The position numbers and the translations under genes are program-made. The notes beneath the pieces were generated by a model, which saw nothing but the letters and a program-made list of their open reading frames with translations, searched no databases and had not been told where the DNA came from. Positions 57,310-64,000 of a DNA stretch of 64,000 nucleotides are shown piece by piece (position 1 is the stretch's first letter; every line of letters begins with the position of its first letter). The stretch spans positions 439,001-503,000 of the forward strand of contig JARHVA010000021.1 in assembly GCA_037957365.1 (NCBI GenBank), in the 5' to 3' direction. Source of the DNA: Torreya grandis. Taxonomy: Eukaryota; Streptophyta; Pinopsida; Cupressales; Taxaceae.

Positions 57310-58791
57310 CAATAATAGGTATCCATTTCCATGGATTAATGATCTTCTAGATCAACTTCAACATGGAAAATATTTTCCTAAGCTATATTTGAAATATGGG
57401 TATAACCAAGTTAGGATTAAAGGATATGACGTTTAGAAGAAATCATTCTAAGGAAAAGGTTGTATGAATGGTTGGTTCTATCTTTTGTGTTATGCAATGC
57501 ATCAATAAATTTAATGCAACTAATGAATGAGGTAATGAGTCCATTTATTCATTATGTATTTGGATGATATTCTTTTTTTTTAAAACTTTTGATGAGCATA
57601 TTGATCATTTAAAACAAGTGCTAAAATTTTGAAGGATAACAAGTTAGTGTTGAATGAGAATAAATATGAGTTTTATCAAAAATCACTTGTCTAATTGGGG
57701 CATATTGTTGAATATGGGGAATTGTGTGTTGATCTATAAAAGATAAAGCCCATCATGAAGTGGCCAAACCCTTCTAATGTGACTGAAAAAAAGAGTTTTA
57801 TTGGTGTAGCTTAGTATTTGAGGAAATTTAGTAAGGCTTTCTCTTACATTTATGCACCTTTGCATGTAATTATAATAAGTGGAAAGACTTTTATTTTGGG
57901 TAATAATAAATAAGATGCATTTGATATTTTCAAACACAAGATTAACCATGTTATGGTATTATATTTTCCTAACTCTTAGTTGCCTTTTGAGGAGGAAATA
58001 TATGCTATAAACTATAAATGGATGGGGTTTTTGGAACAATTTAATTTGATTATCAAATATAGGAAAAACATGACTAAACTATTTGATATGCTATTTATAC
58101 CTCTTTTTATCTCAACCATGGGCACCATAATTCTTCTTGATCCTCTTATGTTTGAATTATATGTAGAAGGATATGATATTGATGTAGATTTTGGGGAGCC
58201 ATTTATTGAATAAAAGAGGTCCCAATGTATATTATTTGATCCCAAGGTGATTATTACTTCAATATGGGTTATTTTGTAAGTTGGGTAAGCTTTGTGTGCC
58301 TAATAAAGAAAGAGTTTAGCTAATGAAAGAAGCACATATGTCAAATATTGTAGGACATTTTGGTGTTAAAAAATACCATTTCACATTTACATAGGTATTT
58401 CTATTTGTTTAATATGTAGTTTTATGTTGTTAATTTCATAATCAGATGTGTGTTGTGTAGAACAAACATGCCTAGTAACATGAAGTTGTTTTTATATATG
58501 CCATTACCAATTCCTTCTAGACCATGAGAAAATATTTCCATGGATTTTTAAGCAATTTTATTATGTCAAGAAAGGGGCATGACTATATATTTATTATTTG
58601 GTACAAGTTTAATAAGATGAGTATTATTTATCATTGTAATAAGACCCTAAAACATAGTGATGTAGCCAAGTTTTTTAATTTTTTAATGCATGGGTTCATT
58701 TTGGTCTGCCTAGTTCTATTATTTCAGATCAAGACTCAAGATTTGGTGGTAATTTTTGGGCCACATTGTAGGATAATATATATATTTTAGA
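57305..58791 (+). pseudogene. Element G pol, C-terminal part: RT, RNase H and integrase
   Basis: The frame resumes with NNRYPFPWINDLLDQLQHGK and YFPKLYLKYGYNQVRIKGYD (RT). MYLDDILFF at about 57554-57580 is the catalytic YxDD box. KFSKAFSYIYAPLHV and the stretch 57980-58213 (INYKWMGFLEQFNLIIKYRK) are the connection and RNase H end. Integrase begins with LMKEAHMSNIVGHFGVKKYH (about 58321) and continues with MSRKGHDYIFIIWYKFNKMS and ISDQDSRFGGNFWATL at about 58725-58770. The RKGHDYLFVVVDRFSKM-type core is common in plant gypsy elements. Stops and shifts are many. Integrase is cut off at about 58791 by element H. Confidence 0.9.
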
Positions 58792-60112
58792 TGATATTTG
58801 TTAATTATATAGAACCTTAGTATTTTTCACTTAGAAAACATAGACCTTGGTTTTTCCTCTCACTTTTAAACCTTTCTCACTTTTGTAAGTCTTACATCTA
58901 CTCTATATTGTGCCCCTTGGCCTATATTTTAGTCTAATTAGTTTTATGTTGATGACCCATGCCTTCTATCTTGACCATAATACTTAAAACCCACTTATAT
59001 TATGCCTCTATAAGTTTTGAGCCTATACTTATTTTCTTGTTCCCTAGACACTTGCATTCCAGACAAACACCTACATCAATGCAAGTGTCATTTTCTAATG
59101 CAAGTGTCCAATGCCATAAAGTGATATAATTTGAAAATGAAACATATCATACTAGTTGGCCTAAGTGATTTAATGTGAGATATTATCCAAGAAGAGTGGT
59201 ATAAATATAATATTGACCCTCATTCATTCCTCACCTAGCATAGACCTAGATTCATACTAAAGAGCATTCAATTGAGAAAATTTTACCTATTTTCTCTTAT
59301 TTCCATTTCAATCATAGGGATAACACATATATAGGTTTAAATTACTTAAGGAGCATCCCAAGAGATATATTTTATAAGCTACAAGCTAGGTCAGTATTAT
59401 ACTTATCACATATTACATGATTCAAATACAATCTAACACATAAGGGAAAACTACATAAGTTTGAGGCCTTATTTAGATTATTGGCTATGTAAGCGATGGT
59501 CATTGATAGAGATTTCTTTGGGGTAGCTCAACACCATGTGCCCACTAACCCATTTTTTCCATAACCACTATGAAGATTAAGAACTAGGGTTTTAATCATT
59601 TGATAGGGAATGAGATTCCATGACCTAGATATGAATACACCAAAGTGAATGTGATGACAAACCTAGAAACATTTAGGTGGTCTCATCCTATTTTAGTAAT
59701 TATTCCATCCTAGAAACTTGTGTCTGATCTAGACACTAGCATTGATGTAACCATCACATCCTAGATTGATTCAAGTATACATAGCTGTAGAGGCACTTAA
59801 TCCAAAATTTGGTGATTGTTCCTAGAATATTATTTGAGTCTACTTCTTACCTATTCCAAATCTAAATCTGTACTAGCATCAAAACCAACTATCATGTTTT
59901 CATTATCATTGTAATTTCTATCATAGTTGTACTTTCCATTTTTAGCATATCTCAGCATAATAAATTTAGTATATATTCTATCTAAGTTTTATAATTAATT
60001 GGCCTACTAGATATCTATTTATCACCCTTGTGCTTATTCATTTCTATATTCTTAACTCAATCTACCCATAGTAGGATCAACATCCAATTTAAGGTTAATC
60101 TTTTGGTGAACA
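58792..60112 (+). repeat. Probable 5' LTR of element H (start approximate)
   Basis: Integrase text of G ends abruptly before this non-coding stretch, and a primer-site-like sequence follows it at 60113. The TG at 58792 is a candidate start and the AACA before 60113 a candidate end. The 3' partner is not in the window, so the boundaries are not confirmed. Confidence 0.55.
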
Positions 60113-60124
60113 TGGTATCTAAGC
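60113..60124 (+). other. Primer-binding site of element H (degenerate)
   Basis: TGGTATCTAAGC differs at two positions from TGGTATCAGAGC (initiator methionine tRNA type). It precedes the first coding remnant of H. Confidence 0.65.
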
Positions 60125-60189
60125 ATCATTATTACATAGGCATTCTCTTTTAGATGTTTATTTACTTCCTTTTCCTAATCCTTGTGTTA

Positions 60190-62480
60190 TTTATTTCTCT
60201 CATCATGGATGATATTGATTGATTTGATGATTCTTATTCTAAAACTCTCCAACTCTCTCTCAACTAAGGAATCAAAATGTATTACTCTTGTATTTATCCA
60301 ATTGCTAAAGCATATAATATCACAACATTGAATGGTAGAAGATACTATCCCTCTAAGTTGATCCATGCTCCCACCATTTCAAAAAATGACTTGATCCATA
60401 TTAAGAAACATAAAAGGCCTTAGCCTTTACCTTCTACATAAAAATTGGTTTCACATGGAAAAAGTGTTAATTCATTTGATCATGATAGCTTTCACCAAAT
60501 CCATAAGTATATCATGGAGGACATGTAAATTAGTCACAAAGGGGATGTTTCTTCAAGTTCTTTGATAAAAACCCCTCATATTCCAACATTTCCAAATAAT
60601 ATCCCCTTTATCAAACATGATGACTTTTTCCTACCTTCATTTGATATTGAAAATGTTCAAAAGGTTAACCAATACATCATGGCATCTTTACCAAGTAACA
60701 TTAATCCATCAAGAATAAGAAAACATTAGAAACCTAAAGTGAAAAAGGATCCTAATGTTCTAAATATGGCACTATTACCAATATCAACCAAGGCATCTAA
60801 ATTAAAGGATATTTATCTTCCAAAATATGCATTTACACCAAAAGTTTATATTATACCAAAAGAAGTGCCTTTACCAAAGATTCCTCAATCTCTAATTTTT
60901 ATATCCTTACCAATATATAATGAACCAAGTTCTTCTAGTTTTCTAGGTTATTCAAATGATATAATAAAGGCACCAAAATCTAGAGATCTAATGCCACTAC
61001 CAAAGTATCCTAAATTCTATGATCATGAACTTGCATTTGTTATGAATGAGGATGATGATACTTATATACCTAGATTTAAGAAAGGTAGTGGGTTAGAACC
61101 ATTGATAACAACTATGAAAAACACCACCATTCCCATGGAATATCTTATTTCTATGATGAGCACTATTGGGGATATTTAAAAATAGGTTTATATATTTCAA
61201 ATGCAAATGGCTTTCCATAGTACTAATGTAATATTACCTCATTCAACAATCAAACTCTTTTATAATGTATACTTATATACACTTATCCAAAATATTTTTA
61301 ACTACCATATTTACCTCTCTTTCTGACTCATAAGGATCCATTCGACCACATGATTAACTATGTACATTATTTTGGTCAATGGGTAAAAGATGACAAACTA
61401 TTGCTAAAATTATTCCATATGAGCATTTTTATGGGGCTAAAAATTGGTTATATATCCTACCAAAAGGTTCCTTAACCACTTTTCACAATTGTAAAATAAT
61501 TTCTTCATGGATTTTAATATCCACAAGGTGTCAAAACTTACACTACCATATTTTCACAATTTTAAGCAATGTGATGATGAATCCTTTTAAGATTATACTA
61601 TTTGATTCAAAAGTTCATCATATGAGCTAGCATTTATAACCTAGGATTTGAAATTATAATCTATTTTGATTAGAGGTATTCTTTCCCCATTAAAATAAAG
61701 AGTATTGTGTAAACAATATGAGTCATTTACCCATTTATATTGATGTGCATAGATATGTTTCATTCATATTTACTCATCCAAATAAGCTTAACATATCTCC
61801 ATCAAAATACCAAAGTTTTATCCCTCACACAAAAGAGGGAGATAAATTACATAAGGAGCATTATGAATAAAAATGTTGGGTTCCTAATCTTTATATGATT
61901 GGTTTGCAAATGTTACCTAACATGGGGCCAATTCAAGGCCCACATCGTATGCAAAATCCTTAAGTTAAAAAAAATAAAAAGTGTCTATGTCACTAGGATT
62001 TAACAATTACTTTATTCATGGGTAGTGCTTAATTTTGACATAACCACATTGATACCATGGAATTATAAAACTATTGTAGTGAATGACATTTTTCACAACT
62101 TGGGTACCATGCAAAATATTTATGTGATAAGGGGTAAAAAAAGATTCATTGGATTTATTTGTCATTCATATTGCTTGTGGGCCTCATTTTGTCCTTAAAA
62201 AAATATGGGTCTTACCCCATACTCCATTACATTCCTTTACATTGGTAAAATTTTGGTTATATGAAATGGAAGCTAAAATTAATCCAAAATAGCAAGGTAT
62301 TTCTTTTTCTCATGAAGGAAAATTGAGTCATATTCTAAACAATTGCATTGGTTATTTTACTAAACATGTAAAACATGAGGAGGAACATGACATGTACCAT
62401 TTAAACTTATCCAACCATGATATAAACAATGTAAAATATCTAGACTAAGGTTTTAAATCTCCGCATATTCCAAAAATACC
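60190..62480 (+). pseudogene. gag: Gag and linker remnant of element H
   Basis: After a broken N-terminal region (NVQKVNQYIMASLPSNINPS at about 60652), 60739-61179 is open for 146 codons and Pro/Lys-rich (KDIYLPKYAFTPKVYIIPKE, PKSRDLMPLPKYPKFYDHEL). The capsid core follows with shifts: KDPFDHMINYVHYFGQWVKD then DKLLLKLFHMS at about 61330-61425, and CDDESF.DYTI.FKSSSYEL at about 61570-61630. Downstream, TLIPWNYKTIVVNDIFHNLG at about 62050-62100 resembles the IPWNY...TRSGR linker between gag and protease of Tat/Ogre-type elements. Later text includes SHILNNCIGYFTKHVKHEEE (about 62325). Protease is not recognisable. The lineage is inferred from these phrases only. Confidence 0.72.
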
Positions 62481-63400
62481 AAAAAAAAGTAAAAAATATT
62501 AAAAAATCTAAAATTGTTTTCGGTATCTACATATTATATTGGCTCCTTGAAATCTATTTGTTATTTCCATGTTTATGGATAAAATATGAATTACTTATAC
62601 ATACATGTGTTTCATGATTATATTTGAGTTTGATACAAGCATACACAGATACATGATTTATGCACTTTTAGTTGTTGGGATTTCGCTCTACTCATGCCAC
62701 CAAGATGTTAGGGGCATCCACCTCTATGATCATGATGCACCTATGTTACATCATTCTATGGTCACTTTAAATTATCATGTTTGAGATTATATATATACTT
62801 ACACATGCATTTATCCATGATATATTTCACAGTGTACTTGGTATGCTATGTACTTGACATTTTTACTAACATATTGGATCCATGGGTTACTATGATATGT
62901 TTATGTCAATTGTTTATGTTTTCATTTATGAACTTATTTGAGTGTCTTGGATTGATATTGTATTATTTATAGAGCATTTAAATATGCTCCATTATTCTTG
63001 GTCCCCATGCCTTTGTGTGCCTATTTGGAATTTGAATATGTCATTAATTTTTTATGGATATTTGAATATGTCATTCTTTCCTTTGTGTACATTTGACTAA
63101 GTCATGTCCATTCGATTGAACATGTCCCTTGTTTGTGGTCTCATTAGACAATCGTATTTCGATTTACTTTTGAGTGACTTGACATCTATGCTTGATTGCT
63201 TATTGAGCTTGCATTTTTACTATCTATATGTTTCCAAGATATTTATCATGCTTCTTAGGCATTGATGTGATCACATTCTATGTGCTTCAATGATACATTT
63301 ACTAAGACATGTCCTTATATATACTACATGGTTTATTCATAATTATATGGTTATTTTATCCCTTTGAGGTGAGGTAACTACCAATTTATATTATTCCCTC
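62481..63400 (+). other. Non-coding part of element H
   Basis: Apart from the gag tail, no motif-bearing frame is present; the 63-codon frame at 62781 is hydrophobic from its T-rich composition. ATG/ATTTG phrases such as TTTGAATATGTCATT repeat at about 63023 and 63061. Confidence 0.5.
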
Positions 63401-63404
63401 ACCT

Positions 63405-63690
63405 TAAAGCAGGGTGGGGGAATATTAGTGGGGGCATATCATACAAGTAGGGATTCCATACATTCATAGTTTCAAATTCAGTGGGGGTATGTCATATAGG
63501 CATGGCTTCCACATGTTCATAGCTTCAAATTTAGTGGGGGCATGTTTTAGAAACATGTTCTCCATACTTACTTAGTATGAAGCAGACCTAGATTATAATA
63601 AGGGAATATTTTGAATATATGTCCACATTGAAACTTATGTAAGTTTTAGATTATAGTGGGGGAATGCTTTGGAAGCATGTTCTCCACACT
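63405..63690 (+). repeat. Repeated AGTGGGGGCATGT polypurine-like units
   Basis: Purine-rich phrases GGTGGGGGAAT, AGTGGGGGCAT, AGTGGGGGTAT, AGTGGGGGCAT and AGTGGGGGAAT occur at about 63412, 63428, 63480, 63532 and 63655. The first four are spaced 16, then about 52 bases. Each is followed by an ATGT..TA..A-CATG..TTCCA-type phrase. Several resemble polypurine tracts, so H's 3' LTR may start near or after them. Confidence 0.75.
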
Positions 63691-64000
63691 TACACAATTA
63701 TCAAATTGACCAGATTCATAGTTATATGATTCAGTTACACATTTATGGTAATATTTTATACATTTGTTTCAACATGAGACATATCTAAGGTGAATATGTT
63801 ATGCAATATGTGTATAATATTTCAAAATCCAAAATATTTTTAGATTCCAAACACTTTCAGGGACTATCACCACCTACAAGGTTAGACTTTCACAGACTAT
63901 ATTGAGCAAGTCTATTGTAGTAATTGGTTTGATTTTTGGTATGGTTGAGGTGATTAAATCACTCAATATTTTCAAGTTTTAAGTTGGAAATGATTATATC
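63691..64000. other. AT-rich window end, nothing recognised
   Basis: No gene or repeat partner seen. It may already be part of H's 3' LTR, but there is no match to 58792-60112 that I can see. Confidence 0.4.

Noticed and set aside
60739..61179. Possible host gene exon (146 codons, well preserved)
   Set aside because: It is directly followed by a retrotransposon capsid domain in the same direction and preceded by a primer-site-like sequence, so it belongs to H's gag.

Overview
This 64 kb window is AT-rich plant nuclear DNA made almost wholly of nested, decayed LTR retrotransposons of the Ty3/gypsy (Metaviridae) type. I found no intact host gene, tRNA, rRNA or CRISPR array. The gag, protease, RT, RNase H and integrase remnants, the TGGTATCAGAGC primer sites and the deep nesting with slow removal suggest a large-genome seed plant. 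A gymnosperm is plausible, but the sequence alone does not prove it. Much of the decay looks like C-to-T/G-to-A change, as expected from methylated cytosines.

Layout, with names used only here. 1-4900: AT-rich, no recognisable gene. 4950-7690 (+): worn retroelement coding remnant (I) with a zinc-knuckle-like motif. 8673-10696 and 57305-58791 (+): two halves of one element (G). Its reverse transcriptase is split by element E (- strand, 10697-57304, TSD ACCAT). E carries gag (about 35691-37417) and protease-RT-RNase H-integrase (about 25000-21250), and holds three further insertions. A (-, 15102-20645, TSD GTCTT) is a chromovirus with a C-terminal chromodomain. B (-, 25365-35685, TSD GTTAA/GTTAC) is large and repeat-rich with no pol. 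C (-, 37423-55707, TSD ACACC) also has no pol. D (+, 45140-54232, TSD GTTAT) lies inside C and is the youngest-looking: it has a gag-like reading frame but no pol (TR-GAG-like). H (+, from about 58792 to beyond the window) interrupts G's integrase and carries a gag of Tat/Ogre-like flavour.

The order of insertion can be read directly: G, then E into G, then A, B and C into E, then D into C; H went into G independently. Target-site duplications and LTR pairs fix the boundaries of A-E. C and D share LTR 5' ends and a primer site although their interiors differ, so one absent autonomous partner may have mobilised both. B, C and D each carry their own short-motif arrays in the leader or LTR: GACGTC palindromes in D, AAAATC(A/G)CAACT-like motifs in B, and degenerate GACGT-like motifs in C. 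E carries a 21-bp periodic repeat in its LTRs and also inside its pol region. These arrays and the non-autonomous repeat-protein elements are the least explained parts of the window.
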